Source: Terrabacter aerolatus
GTDB lineage: Bacteria > Actinomycetota > Actinomycetes > Actinomycetales > Dermatophilaceae
Reading direction: 5' to 3'
NCBI RefSeq assembly: GCF_007991735.1
Contig: NZ_BJYX01000014.1
Span: 1-64,000, forward strand
DNA: 64,000 nucleotides
Made by a program: the position numbers and the translations under genes
Notes under the pieces: generated by a model
The model's input: only the letters and a program-made list of their open reading frames with translations
Database searches by the model: none
Told to the model about the DNA's origin: nothing
Shown here: positions 1-8,931 of the stretch, one piece after another
Numbering within the stretch: position 1 is the first letter of the stretch
Layout: the number at the start of each line of letters is the position of its first letter

Positions 1-2
1 AT

Positions 3-1205
3 CTAGACCCGACTGCGGCTGCCCGGCGCGAAGCGGCGCATCAGCTCGGCGGCCACAGCGGCAGGCTCGGGCAGCTGCGCCAGCTCCGACTGGAGGCGCC
101 GCGCGGCCGCCCGCTCCGGGGCCGCCGGGTCGACGAGAGCGGTCACGGCCTCGCGGACGCTGCTGGGCGGCGCGCCGGGAAGCACGACCCGCGCGGCGCC
201 CTGCTCGACCAGGCGGTTGCCGTTCCAGAACTGGTCGGCGCCCTGCGGCACCACGACCTGGGGCAGCCCGTGCTGGACAGCGCCGAGCACCGTGCCAGAG
301 CCGCCGTGGTGCACGACGAGGTCGACGTGGCCCAGCACTGCCACCTGGTCGACGAACGGCTCGACGTGCACCGCCGGGTGCTCGTGCGCGACCTCGTCGG
401 CGAGGCCAGACCGCCCGGTCACGGCGAGCACCTCGCAACCCGCAGCGGCGACCTCGTCGGCGACCGCGAGCAGCTTCTCGTTGTCGGCGAAGACCGTCCC
501 CAGCGTCAGCAGCACCCTCGGCGGGTCGCCCGGGCGCCCTTGTCTCGTCAGCCACTCCGGCACGAGAGGGCCGGGCTCCGACCACGCGTGCGGCGCGAGG
601 TCCAGCGTCGGGAAGGGCGGCTGCGACCCGAACGACGCGTCGTGCGAGCCGGTCCCCGCCTCTCGGAGGAAGGCCGGGTGCGCCTCGAGGTAGACGTCGG
701 CCACCTGCGCCACCGAGGCCACGGGCGAGCCGTCGGTGCCGCGCAGGTCGGCGCCCCAGCGCTCGAGGGCCGCCGCATACACGCCGTCCCACCGCGGGCC
801 CCAGCCGACGACGCTGAAGAGCGCCGTCGGCGCACCGACCCGCCGCGCCGCGACGGCCCCGGCCACGTTGGTCTGCTCGACGACGACGAGGTCCGGACGC
901 CACCGCTCGACCACCGCGCAGGTCGGCTCGAGCAGGTGGGGGCTCGCCACGTCGACGAAGAGCACCCGGGCGAAGTCGTCGGTCGGCGGACGGCCCTGGG
1001 GCATCCGGGCGAACGCCTCGGCGTGCGCGTCCGCGAACCTCCAGCCCGGCTCGGCGCCGAGCGTCGTCGGCACCGGCAGCCTCCCCTCGAACTGCGATCC
1101 CGTGGCGAAGAGCACGTCTGCGCCCAGGCCCTGGAACGCCATCGCCAGGGGCACGAGCGGATAGGTGTGTCCGTGCGCCGGCAGGGCCGCGAAGAGCACC
1201 CTCAT
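3..1205 (-). CDS. GT1-family (macrolide-type) glycosyltransferase
   Basis: The 400-residue protein has the two-Rossmann GT-B layout of GT1 enzymes. The N-terminus (MRVLFAALPAHGHTYPLVPL) is the acceptor-side motif of macrolide and antibiotic glycosyltransferases. The donor-binding signature HHGGSGT is near residue 298, followed by GLPQVVVPQGADQFWNG. Such enzymes move a sugar from an NDP-sugar to a small hydrophobic acceptor. Length matches the family and both ends are in the window. No polyketide or deoxysugar genes lie beside it, so the acceptor is unknown and a detoxifying role is as likely as biosynthesis. It is transcribed in the same direction as the upstream glycosidase, 85 bases away. 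Confidence 0.9.
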   Translation of the reverse strand: MRVLFAALPAHGHTYPLVPLAMAFQGLGADVLFATGSQFEGRLPVPTTLGAEPGWRFADAHAEAFARMPQGRPPTDDFARVLFVDVASPHLLEPTCAVVERWRPDLVVVEQTNVAGAVAARRVGAPTALFSVVGWGPRWDGVYAAALERWGADLRGTDGSPVASVAQVADVYLEAHPAFLREAGTGSHDASFGSQPPFPTLDLAPHAWSEPGPLVPEWLTRQGRPGDPPRVLLTLGTVFADNEKLLAVADEVAAAGCEVLAVTGRSGLADEVAHEHPAVHVEPFVDQVAVLGHVDLVVHHGGSGTVLGAVQHGLPQVVVPQGADQFWNGNRLVEQGAARVVLPGAPPSSVREAVTALVDPAAPERAAARRLQSELAQLPEPAAVAAELMRRFAPGSRSRV

Positions 1206-1290
1206 CCACCAACGGTCCCACCGCCGCCGCGTCCGCGACGGAGAACGGGGCGACCCGCGCCGGCGCCGCTCGGCCGCCCGGCTCAGCGGG

Positions 1291-2292
1291 TCAGTGACGG
1301 AGCGGCTCGAGGACCAGGTGGTCGCCGTCCCAGCTCACGGCATACGGGTCGGTGATCTCCCCGACGAAGGCGCGGTCGCGGTCGTGGACGAACGCGAGGA
1401 ACCGCGTCTCCCCCGTCGCGCGGTCCGTGACGAACTTGCCGACGTAGAGCGACGGGTCGTCGATGACCTGGGCGCCGGCGATGTCGTAGGGCCCGAGCGG
1501 CCCCTCGGCGTCCGCGATCCAGACGCCGCCCGTCGCGCCCTCGGCCCGTGCCGCCTCCGGCATGTCGCCGACGAGGCAGTTGAAGAGCAGCACCTGCCGG
1601 CCGTCCACGACGAAGGGCTGGAGCACCTCGAGCTGGCCGAACCCCTGGCCCGGCTCGGTCAGCGGCTCGCGCAGCTCCCACGTCTCGAGGTCCGCCGACC
1701 ACGCGTGCCCGACGACGCCGCGGTCGACGGCGTCACTGCGGTCCACGACCTCGCCGTCCCCGTCGCCGTCGACGGTAGCGCCGTGGTTGGCGCGGGCCGT
1801 GATGAGCATGTGCCAGCCGTTGCCGTCGGGGTCGGCGAGCACCCACGGGTCGCGGAACGCCTCGTCGTGCCAGTGCCCGTCGGCGTACGTCTCGTACCAC
1901 CGGGCATCGGCCGACAGCACCGGCCCCGGCGCCTTGTCCCACACGTGGAGGTCGGTCGACACGGCATACCCGATCGACTGCACGTTCGCGCCCGCGTCGT
2001 TGAGCGAGGCGCCCGTGTAGAACATGAACCAGCGCCCGTCCGGGTGGCGCACGACCGACCCGGTCCACGTCGCGAGGTCGTCGAAGGCCGGCGGATCCGA
2101 GCGGACGAGGGCGTCGGTCACCCGCTCCCAGTGCACGAGGTCGGTCGACACCGCATGGCCGACCGACGCACGGTGGTGGCGGGCGTGCGGGTCACGCAGC
2201 GCGCGCGACGCGTAGAGGAAGAACAGGTGGTACCGCTCGCCGTCGTCGACGGTCCAGAAGTCCCACACCCAGGCCTCGGGGAGACGAAACAC
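1291..2292 (-). CDS. GH32-like five-bladed propeller glycoside hydrolase
   Basis: The 333-residue protein looks like a beta-fructosidase-type glycosidase of clan GH-J. Clues are an N-terminal WVWDFW (the position of the family's nucleophile Asp), the FRDPWV motif near residue 145 (RDP of GH32) and a Glu in GQLEVLQP near 225 where the acid/base is expected. Repeated strands such as VGHAVSTDLVHWE and IGYAVSTDLHVWD are typical propeller blades. There is no signal peptide, so it probably acts in the cytoplasm on imported oligosaccharide. The start is GTG, preceded by GGTGGAG. GH43 is the main alternative. It contains two copies of the CGGCATAC octamer. Confidence 0.8.
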   Translation of the reverse strand: MFRLPEAWVWDFWTVDDGERYHLFFLYASRALRDPHARHHRASVGHAVSTDLVHWERVTDALVRSDPPAFDDLATWTGSVVRHPDGRWFMFYTGASLNDAGANVQSIGYAVSTDLHVWDKAPGPVLSADARWYETYADGHWHDEAFRDPWVLADPDGNGWHMLITARANHGATVDGDGDGEVVDRSDAVDRGVVGHAWSADLETWELREPLTEPGQGFGQLEVLQPFVVDGRQVLLFNCLVGDMPEAARAEGATGGVWIADAEGPLGPYDIAGAQVIDDPSLYVGKFVTDRATGETRFLAFVHDRDRAFVGEITDPYAVSWDGDHLVLEPLRH

Positions 2293-2339
2293 GACTCCAC
2301 CCTTTCACGCCGGCGGAGGGGACTGTCGGTGGTCGCCCG

Positions 2340-2345
2340 TAGTGT
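2340..2345 (+). promoter_or_regulatory. -10 box of a probable leaderless promoter
   Basis: TAGTGT lies six bases before an ATG at 2352, with no Shine-Dalgarno sequence between. That spacing is what leaderless actinobacterial genes show. It supports 2352 as a genuine translation start and therefore bears on whether the HNH gene downstream is interrupted. Confidence 0.5.
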
Positions 2346-2351
2346 CGTTTC

Positions 2352-2609
2352 ATGGCAGGGGATACAGACGTGCTCGAGCTCCTGAGGAGCCGACTCGCCG
2401 ACATGGAGGCGCGACAGCGCTCCCGCGGCGGCACGTCTGCGCGCGATTTCTGGGAGCGCTTCGCGGGTCGTATGCCGTCACCCTCGTCCGCCTCCGACGC
2501 GTGCTCCGCGCCCGCTGGCAGCGCGGACGGGAAGGGCCGCCGGCAGGCACGTCGCGTCGCGCCCGAGACGCGACCGGTCACTGCTGGGCACGGGCCGTGG
2601 TCCGAGTAG
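2352..2609 (+). CDS. Probable N-terminal fragment of the DUF222-HNH gene
   Basis: This 85-codon frame starts with MAGDTDVLELLRSRLADMEA and ends at TAG 2607-2609. It is in the same reading frame as the HNH gene that follows. The 12 codons between this stop and the next start at 2646 are also open and protein-like (SSESLAALDPGN). The leaderless-type -10 box sits in front of this ATG, whereas the GTG at 2646 has no evident ribosome binding site. The simplest reading is one gene of about 549 codons broken by a single stop; a small separate protein is possible. Confidence 0.5.
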   Translation: MAGDTDVLELLRSRLADMEARQRSRGGTSARDFWERFAGRMPSPSSASDACSAPAGSADGKGRRQARRVAPETRPVTAGHGPWSE

Positions 2610-2645
2610 TCGAGCGAGAGCCTGGCGGCGCTCGACCCAGGCAAC

Positions 2646-4001
2646 GTGCGCCCGCTCACCGAGGCGGAGTGGCGCGAGATGGTCGATGACCCCGCCTGGA
2701 TCGAGGCCACGTCCGAGCAGGCCGTCGCGCACGACGACACGTGTGCCGACGGCGACCGGCACGAGGCGGTCGCCGTGGACGCGCTGGTCGGTTTCGACCT
2801 CGACCGGCACGCGAGCGCCGACCTCACCGCTGCCGCCGAGCGCGTCGCACGCCAGCGCCGCAACCACGAGGTCATGCTCGTCAACATCGTCTCCGAGCTC
2901 GTGGCCAGGGGCGTCGACGCTCCTGACGGACTGTCGCGGGCCGACTGGCTGCGCAGCCACGACGCCTCGCTGACGGCAGGGCAGGCGAAGTCGTTCGTGG
3001 CCGTCGGCGCCGCTTTGGCCGACCCACGCTGGTCCCGGCTGCGGCTGCTCGTCGCCACCCAGCAGGTCACCGTCGGCAACGCGGCGCAGATCGTCGACTT
3101 CGACGCTCGCACCGCGCCGGTCGCCGACCCCGACGACATGGCGACGGCCCTCGCCGACCTCACCGATCAAGCGCGGCAGCTGCGCCCTGAGGAGCTGAGC
3201 CGCCTCGTGCGCCACCACACCGAGCAGGTGCGGCCACCCCCCGACGAGGACGCCCTCGACCGCGGTCGGCGTGACGCCAGGGGGCTGTGGTTCACCCAGC
3301 CCAACGCCACCGGCATGGTCGGGCTGCGCGGGATGCTCGACCCCGAGGGCGCCGCCATCCTCAAGTCGGCCATCGACCCGCTGTCGGTGCCCAGACCCGA
3401 GAAGGACGAGCACGGCCGCACCCTCCAGCAGGACGAACGCACCCCCGCGCGGCGGCGGCTGGATGCGCTGCTCGAGATCGTCCAACGCGGCGTCGCGTCC
3501 GCCGCCGGAGTGCCCACCACCGACAAGGCCAAGGTCGTCGTCCTCATCGACCTCGACACCATGCTCTCCGACCTGCGCGACAGTGTCGGCGACGACCTCC
3601 CGAAGCCGTTCCGGCGCACGGGCTCCCGTGGTTCGGGCTCCGGCTCCACGCTGTCGGGTGACGTCCTGTCGCCCGGGGCCGTGCGACGCATGGCCTGCGA
3701 CGCGGAGATCATCCCGGTGGTGCTCGGCGGCGACAGCCAACCGCTCGACGTCGGCCGCAGCGAGCGTCTGCACACCCGAGCCCAGCGCCTGGCCATCACC
3801 GTCCGCGACCGCGAGTGCACGTGGGCCGGGTGCACCGTGCCCGCGAGCTGGTGCGACGTCCACCACACGATCCACTGGTCCCGCGGCGGCCACACGTCCG
3901 TCGACAGCGGGGCACTGCTCTGCCGCAAGCACCACACCGAGGTCCACGACCGCGATCTCGAGGCGACGGTCACCGACCGCGGCGTCACCTGGCACACCTG
4001 A
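2646..4001 (+). CDS. DUF222 / HNH endonuclease (13E12 repeat family), probably 5'-truncated
   Basis: The protein carries a DUF222 helical domain (roughly residues 55-330) and a C-terminal HNH nuclease domain. The HNH part shows CTWAGC, then CDVHHTIHWSRGGHTS, then LCRKHHTEVH, giving the zinc Cys pairs and the His-metal motif. This is the family called 13E12 repeats in mycobacteria, present in many copies per actinobacterial genome; its biological role is unsettled and mobility is suspected. The open frame continues upstream to a TAG at 2607 and resumes beyond it in the same frame, so the annotated GTG start is probably artificial and the gene may be interrupted. Confidence 0.85.
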   Translation: MRPLTEAEWREMVDDPAWIEATSEQAVAHDDTCADGDRHEAVAVDALVGFDLDRHASADLTAAAERVARQRRNHEVMLVNIVSELVARGVDAPDGLSRADWLRSHDASLTAGQAKSFVAVGAALADPRWSRLRLLVATQQVTVGNAAQIVDFDARTAPVADPDDMATALADLTDQARQLRPEELSRLVRHHTEQVRPPPDEDALDRGRRDARGLWFTQPNATGMVGLRGMLDPEGAAILKSAIDPLSVPRPEKDEHGRTLQQDERTPARRRLDALLEIVQRGVASAAGVPTTDKAKVVVLIDLDTMLSDLRDSVGDDLPKPFRRTGSRGSGSGSTLSGDVLSPGAVRRMACDAEIIPVVLGGDSQPLDVGRSERLHTRAQRLAITVRDRECTWAGCTVPASWCDVHHTIHWSRGGHTSVDSGALLCRKHHTEVHDRDLEATVTDRGVTWHT

Positions 4002-4122
4002 CTGCCCCGCCCCGCTCCCCGCCCAGGCCGGTGGGGACTGAGGCATGCCCGCTGGACGCTGGGAGCGGCATGCAGCCCCGTCGGGTACCAATGGAACGAC
4101 CCACCCCAGCCAAGGAGCCGCC

Positions 4123-4512
4123 ATGCCTCTCGTGCGCATCGACGTCATCGAAGGACGGTCCGACGAGGACCTCCGCACCCTCGCCGACACCGTCCAGGAC
4201 GTCCTCGTCGGGCACTTCGCGGCGCCGGAGCGCGACCGCTACCAGGTCATCCACGAGCACCGGCCCGGGCGGATCATCGCCCTCGACACCGGCCTCGGCT
4301 TCGAGCGCACCGACGCCGTCGTCGTCATCCAGATCACCCAGCAGGGCCGCGACGAGCAGCAGAAGAAGGCCGTCTACGCCGCGCTCGCCGCGCAGCTCGA
4401 GGCGCGCTGCGGACTGGCCCCGACCGACCTCGTCGTCTCCGTCGTCGAGAACACGCCCGCCGACTGGTCCTTCGGCGTCGGCCGGGCCCAGTTCCTCGAG
4501 GGCGACCTGTAG
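4123..4512 (+). CDS. Tautomerase-family protein
   Basis: The 129-residue protein begins MPLVRIDVIEGRS, so Pro1, the catalytic base of 4-oxalocrotonate tautomerases, becomes N-terminal once Met is removed. The length suggests a fused two-unit tautomerase (cis-CaaD/MSAD type) rather than the short 62-residue form. An AAGGAG ribosome binding site ends five bases before ATG 4123, which selects this start over an ATG 78 bases upstream. It stands alone, so the natural substrate cannot be inferred from neighbours. Confidence 0.85.
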   Translation: MPLVRIDVIEGRSDEDLRTLADTVQDVLVGHFAAPERDRYQVIHEHRPGRIIALDTGLGFERTDAVVVIQITQQGRDEQQKKAVYAALAAQLEARCGLAPTDLVVSVVENTPADWSFGVGRAQFLEGDL

Positions 4513-4649
4513 AACGACCCACCACCTGGGCAGGCCACCGGCCAGTACGGCCCTCCAGCGCTGTCGTCCGAGGCGCCCACCACGTCGTCCGGCATTCGCG
4601 GCATATCTCGCCACGACGACGGGCACTGCGGCTGACATGATCGTGAGCC

Positions 4650-7622
4650 ATGACCGCAACGGTGTGGCTCGTGCCCCACACGCACTGGGACCGTGAGTGG
4701 TACGAGCCCTTCCAGCGCTTCCGTCTGCGCCTCGTCGACCTCATGGACGACGTCGTCGCCCGGGCCGCGCGGGAGCCGGACTTCCGGTTCACCATGGACG
4801 GCCAGATGGCCGCGGTCGACGACTACCTCGAGGTGCGACCGGAGCAGACCGAGGCGGTGCGAGCGCTCGTCGCGCGCGGCCAGCTGGCCATCGGGCCGTG
4901 GCGCGTGCTCATGGACGAGTTCCTCTGCTCGGGCGAGACGATGATCCGCAACCTCGAGATGGGCTGGGCCGACGCGTCGCGCCTCGGGACGGTCATGCCG
5001 ATCGGCTACCTGCCCGACATGTTCGGCCACTGCGCGCAGATGCCGCAGCTGCTCCGGCACGTCGGCATCGAGCAGGCGGTCGTCTACCGGGGCGTACCGG
5101 CCGAGGTCGACAGCCACGAGTTCTGGTGGCGCTCCCCCGACGGCACGGGCATCCGCACCGAGTTCCTCGCCAACAGCTACGGCAACGCCGCCGACGTCTT
5201 CGGCAGCGGCGCCGCCTCCGAGCGCCTCGCGGCCCGCCTCGCCACGCAGTCGCAGTGGTACGCCGGGGACTTCCTCGCGATGTACGGCACCGACCACGCC
5301 GCTCCCCTCCCGTCGCTCATGAGCGAGGTGGCCGAGGTCGACCGCGACCCGGACGGCCCGCGGCTGCGGGTCGCCACCCTGACCGAGTACCTTGCCGAGC
5401 CGCGCCACCCGCGCGAGGCCCTGCGCGTCGTCGACGGGGAGCTGCGCAGCCACGCGCGCGCCAACATCCTGCCCGGTGTGCTCTCCGTGCGGTGGCAGCT
5501 CAAGGAGGCGATGGCCCGCACCGAGCGGCTGCTCACCCGCTACGCCGAGCCGTTCGCGGCGCTGCACCTGCAGACGCTGCCGGCGCACTACCTCGCGATG
5601 GCGTGGCGACGGGTCGTCGACTCCTCGTGCCACGACTCGGTGACCGGGTGCGGCGTCGACGAGACCGCCGTGCAGGTGCTCGCCCGCCTCCAGGAGGGGG
5701 AGCACGCGGCGCAGGCCGTGCGCGACCGGGCGCTCGTCGTTGCCGAGGTGACGAGCCCCGTCGGGTCGGTCGTCGTCGCGAATCCGCTCGCGGCAGAGCG
5801 GCACGACGTCATCGAGCTCACGCTCCCGGTGCCCGCGGACTGGGAGGCGGTCGGGTTCGAGCTGCCCGACGGCAGGGTCGTTCCCGCGCAGGAGATCTCG
5901 CGGCCCGCTGCCGAGCTGGCGCGTGAGACGGTCGCGGCCGCCGACCTGCCGCGGCTCATGCACCGGGTGCACGACCGCGAGCTGTTCGGGCTCCAGCTGA
6001 GTCGCATCGAGATCGACACGGTGGACCGCCGACTGACCTTCCACCTCGCCGACCACGGCGACCCCGACTTCGACGCCATCGCCGAGGAGGCGCGCCTGCG
6101 CCAGGCCGCAGCCGAACCGGGGGTTGATGCGGCTTGGGATGTCGTCACCGCGGACGAGCCACGGCGCCGACTCGCTGCGTCCGTCCCCGTCCCCGCCCTC
6201 GGCTGGGCCGCGCTCCGCGTCGCCGAGCTGCCCACCGACACCGACACTCGCGCCGACACCAACATCGACACCGGTATCGACACCGGTACCGCGACCGGCA
6301 CCGGCACCGGCACCGCGACTCGTACGTCATCCGAACCCGCGTCGCTCATCGCGCCGACTCCGGCGCCGGCGTCTGCGGGTGCGGGTCCTGACGCCATCGC
6401 GGGGACCGTGACGAGCGCGCCGACGACGGCGCGGTCGAGCGCGACCGGGCGGGACGGCATACGACAGGGCGAGCGGAGTCTCGACAACGGGATCGTGCAG
6501 GTCCGCGTCGACGACGACGGCACCCTGACGGTCACGGCCGGCGGGGTCACCCTGCGCGGGGTCGCGCGCCTCGTCGACGGCGGCGACCCGGGCGACTCCT
6601 ACAACTACGCGCCACCGGCGGACGACGTGCTCGTCAGCGAGCCGACACACGTCACGGTCGAGCCCGTCGGCAGCAAGGGACCGGTGCTCGGGGCGATCCG
6701 CGTCGAGCGGCGCTACGAGCTCCCCGTCACGAGTGACCTCGCCGGGCGGTCGGTCTCGACGGAGTCCAGCACGGTCACGATGCACGTCGAGCTGCGCGCC
6801 GACGAGCCCTTCGTCCGGCTGACGCTCGACTGGCAGAACGTCACGCGCGACCACCGGCTGCGCCTGCACGTCCCGACGGCAGAGCCGGCGACCGGGTCGC
6901 ACGCCCTGGGCCAGCTCGCCGTCGTCGAGCGCGGCCGCACCGCGGAGGCGGGTCCGGTCGGCGAGCACCCGCTGCCGACCTTCCCGGCCGAGCGCTTCGT
7001 CGACGCAGGGGGCGTCGCGGTCCTGCTTGGCCGCACCGTCGAGTACGAGGTGGTCGACGCCGGACCCGAGGCGGCTGGAGGCACTGAGATCGCGGTGACG
7101 GCGCTGCGGTCCATCGGCTACCTCAGCCGCAACGTGCACCCCTACCGGAGCGAGCCGGCCGGACCCCAGCTGCCGACGCCCGACGCGCAGGCACTCGGCC
7201 CCTGCCACCTCTCGGTCGCGGTCATGCCGCACCGGGGCTCGTGGGCCGAGGCCCGGGTCGCCGAGGCGACCGAGGCCTACCTCCACCCCGTCGTCGTGAC
7301 CCGTGGCGCCGGACCCACGGGAGGGCCCCTGCTCGCGCGCGAGGGGCTGGCCCTGGCCGGCGACGGGGTCGAGCTCGTCTCGCTGCGCCGTCGCGCCGAC
7401 GCCGACACGGCCGTCGAGGTGCGGGTCGTCAACCTGTCCGACCGGCCCACGGTCGCCGTCCTCGGGTCGGGCGCCGCTCCTGTCGGTGCGGGTGTCGTCG
7501 TCGACGGTCTCGGCAGACCGGGTGACCCGCTCGAGGCGACGGACGGTCGCGTGCGAGTTCCCCTGCGCCCTTGGAAGATCGCCGCGGTCAGGGTGGAGAT
7601 CGAAGCACCGCTCGGGTCGTGA
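4650..7622 (+). CDS. GH38 alpha-mannosidase
   Basis: The 990-residue protein starts MTATVWLVPHTHWDREWYEP; HTHWDREW is the zinc-binding signature of class II alpha-mannosidases. The nucleophile Asp is expected in LPDMFGHCAQMPQ near residue 124. The middle helical domain (SVRWQLKEAMARTE) and long beta-sandwich C-terminus match GH38 architecture. It hydrolyses alpha-mannosides, probably intracellularly since no signal peptide is visible. It lies next to the sugar ABC locus on the opposite strand, which may supply its substrate. A low-complexity Asp/Thr/Gly insert interrupts the region around residues 529-561. CATGAT eight bases before the ATG could be a leaderless -10. Confidence 0.92.
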   Translation: MTATVWLVPHTHWDREWYEPFQRFRLRLVDLMDDVVARAAREPDFRFTMDGQMAAVDDYLEVRPEQTEAVRALVARGQLAIGPWRVLMDEFLCSGETMIRNLEMGWADASRLGTVMPIGYLPDMFGHCAQMPQLLRHVGIEQAVVYRGVPAEVDSHEFWWRSPDGTGIRTEFLANSYGNAADVFGSGAASERLAARLATQSQWYAGDFLAMYGTDHAAPLPSLMSEVAEVDRDPDGPRLRVATLTEYLAEPRHPREALRVVDGELRSHARANILPGVLSVRWQLKEAMARTERLLTRYAEPFAALHLQTLPAHYLAMAWRRVVDSSCHDSVTGCGVDETAVQVLARLQEGEHAAQAVRDRALVVAEVTSPVGSVVVANPLAAERHDVIELTLPVPADWEAVGFELPDGRVVPAQEISRPAAELARETVAAADLPRLMHRVHDRELFGLQLSRIEIDTVDRRLTFHLADHGDPDFDAIAEEARLRQAAAEPGVDAAWDVVTADEPRRRLAASVPVPALGWAALRVAELPTDTDTRADTNIDTGIDTGTATGTGTGTATRTSSEPASLIAPTPAPASAGAGPDAIAGTVTSAPTTARSSATGRDGIRQGERSLDNGIVQVRVDDDGTLTVTAGGVTLRGVARLVDGGDPGDSYNYAPPADDVLVSEPTHVTVEPVGSKGPVLGAIRVERRYELPVTSDLAGRSVSTESSTVTMHVELRADEPFVRLTLDWQNVTRDHRLRLHVPTAEPATGSHALGQLAVVERGRTAEAGPVGEHPLPTFPAERFVDAGGVAVLLGRTVEYEVVDAGPEAAGGTEIAVTALRSIGYLSRNVHPYRSEPAGPQLPTPDAQALGPCHLSVAVMPHRGSWAEARVAEATEAYLHPVVVTRGAGPTGGPLLAREGLALAGDGVELVSLRRRADADTAVEVRVVNLSDRPTVAVLGSGAAPVGAGVVVDGLGRPGDPLEATDGRVRVPLRPWKIAAVRVEIEAPLGS
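6235..6330 (+). repeat. In-frame Thr/Asp/Gly low-complexity insert in the GH38 gene
   Basis: Repeated ACCGACAC, ATCGACACCGGT and ACCGGC units encode a run rich in DT, TG and IDTG. It falls between conserved GH38 segments and probably forms a flexible surface loop. The repeat units are short and degenerate, consistent with slippage. Confidence 0.7.
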
Positions 7623-7634
7623 CCGGGATGCCTG

Positions 7635-8918
7635 CTAGCCGCAGAGGGCGTGGACGACCCGGTCCTCGTCCTCGAGCCAGCAGGGGCCCGACCACGCCGG
7701 CAGCCGGAAGCGGTCGCCGAGGACCCGACTCCGTCCTCGACCGGACCCGCTCAGCAGCAGGCCCTCCGCGCCGACGGCGACGAACTCGTCCCCGACCCGG
7801 GCGACGACCGGCCCGTCGACCGAGCCACTGACCGCGGTCCGGCCGGCGCGCACCGCCCCGACGACGTCGTCTCCCTCGGCCAGCACCCACGTCGTCGGCG
7901 ACCCGGGGAGCCCGTCGTGCCCGTGCTGGTGGAAGTCGCTGCCACCGATCGGCACGGTCTCCGGCGTCAGGAGCCACCACGCCAGGGGCGCTCCCCACGT
8001 CGGCACCGAGGCCCACGAGGAGTGCCACACCTCCGCCACGGCCGGACGGTCGACCGGCAGCAGCCAGGCGCAGTCGGCGGCGAGCGGGTGATTGATCGAC
8101 AGCACCCCGCCGCGGCTCTCGGCCTGCGTCGCCCACGTCTCGGGCGGGCTGCGGAAGTCGACGAGCCCGACGTCGCCGATGACGTTGGCGTGCCCGACGT
8201 CGCGCGTCACCTCCTGCCCCGGCACGAGGACGATGCCGTATGCCGCCGCTGCCGCCGGCAGGTGGGCGTGGTGGCTCGTCGTGTTGTGGTCGGTGACGGC
8301 GAGGAAGTCGAGGCCCCGCGACACCGCCAGCCCGGCCAGCCCACCGACCGAGAGGGCGCCGTCGGAGTGCACGGTGTGCGAGTGGAAGTCACCGGCGAGC
8401 CAGCGCATCCCGTCCACGTCCGGCAGACGCGACGCCGGACCCGCACGACGCGCGGCCGGACGATCCACGCCCGACCGACCCTCTGCGGACGGATCGGAGG
8501 CCGCGGGAGGATCCGCAGGCTCGGCACGCCGGTGCTCGGCCACGACCGAGTCGCCGACGACCTGCACCGTGAGCTCCATCGTCACGCCGTCGGCCGGGAC
8601 CCGGTGCAGCCCGATGAGCACGCACCAGGTCCCGGCCTCGACCGCCTGGGGCACGTAGCCCGGGGTCGCCCACCCCTGCGAGACGACGACACGGCTCCGT
8701 GCCCCACCCGACCAGCCGACGTAGCCCCGAGGCCCCTCGAGGCCCAGGTCGAGCACGGAGCCCGGCCCGGCGGCATACGTCATCTGGATCTCTACCGCGC
8801 CGACCTCACGCGGCACGTCGAAGCCGACCGTGCGGATCTGGGACTCCGCGCGGTCGTCCGGACGCCAGTGCCGCGTCACGCGCAGCAGCGTCGAAGGTGA
8901 GGTGAGAGGTGAGGTCAT
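7635..8918 (-). CDS. PHP-domain metallohydrolase, CehA/McbA family
   Basis: The 427-residue protein has an N-terminal beta-rich domain of about 150 residues and a C-terminal PHP phosphoesterase domain. Metal ligands are visible in GDFHSHTVHSDGALS (near residue 176), VTDHNTTSHHAH, GQEVTRDVGHANV, LSINHPLA and GGSDFHQHGHDG. Family members hydrolyse phosphoester or carbamate bonds. It begins 13 bases after the stop of the ABC ATPase gene on the same strand, so it is the last gene of the sugar-import operon. This suggests its substrate arrives through that transporter, for example a phosphodiester-linked sugar. Confidence 0.85.
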   Translation of the reverse strand: MTSPLTSPSTLLRVTRHWRPDDRAESQIRTVGFDVPREVGAVEIQMTYAAGPGSVLDLGLEGPRGYVGWSGGARSRVVVSQGWATPGYVPQAVEAGTWCVLIGLHRVPADGVTMELTVQVVGDSVVAEHRRAEPADPPAASDPSAEGRSGVDRPAARRAGPASRLPDVDGMRWLAGDFHSHTVHSDGALSVGGLAGLAVSRGLDFLAVTDHNTTSHHAHLPAAAAAYGIVLVPGQEVTRDVGHANVIGDVGLVDFRSPPETWATQAESRGGVLSINHPLAADCAWLLPVDRPAVAEVWHSSWASVPTWGAPLAWWLLTPETVPIGGSDFHQHGHDGLPGSPTTWVLAEGDDVVGAVRAGRTAVSGSVDGPVVARVGDEFVAVGAEGLLLSGSGRGRSRVLGDRFRLPAWSGPCWLEDEDRVVHALCG

Positions 8919-8931
8919 GGTGTCCGGCCCG

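Noticed and set aside
3-1205. Antibiotic biosynthetic cluster at the left edge
   Set aside because: Only a single GT1 gene is present; no polyketide, peptide synthetase or deoxysugar genes lie in the visible region.
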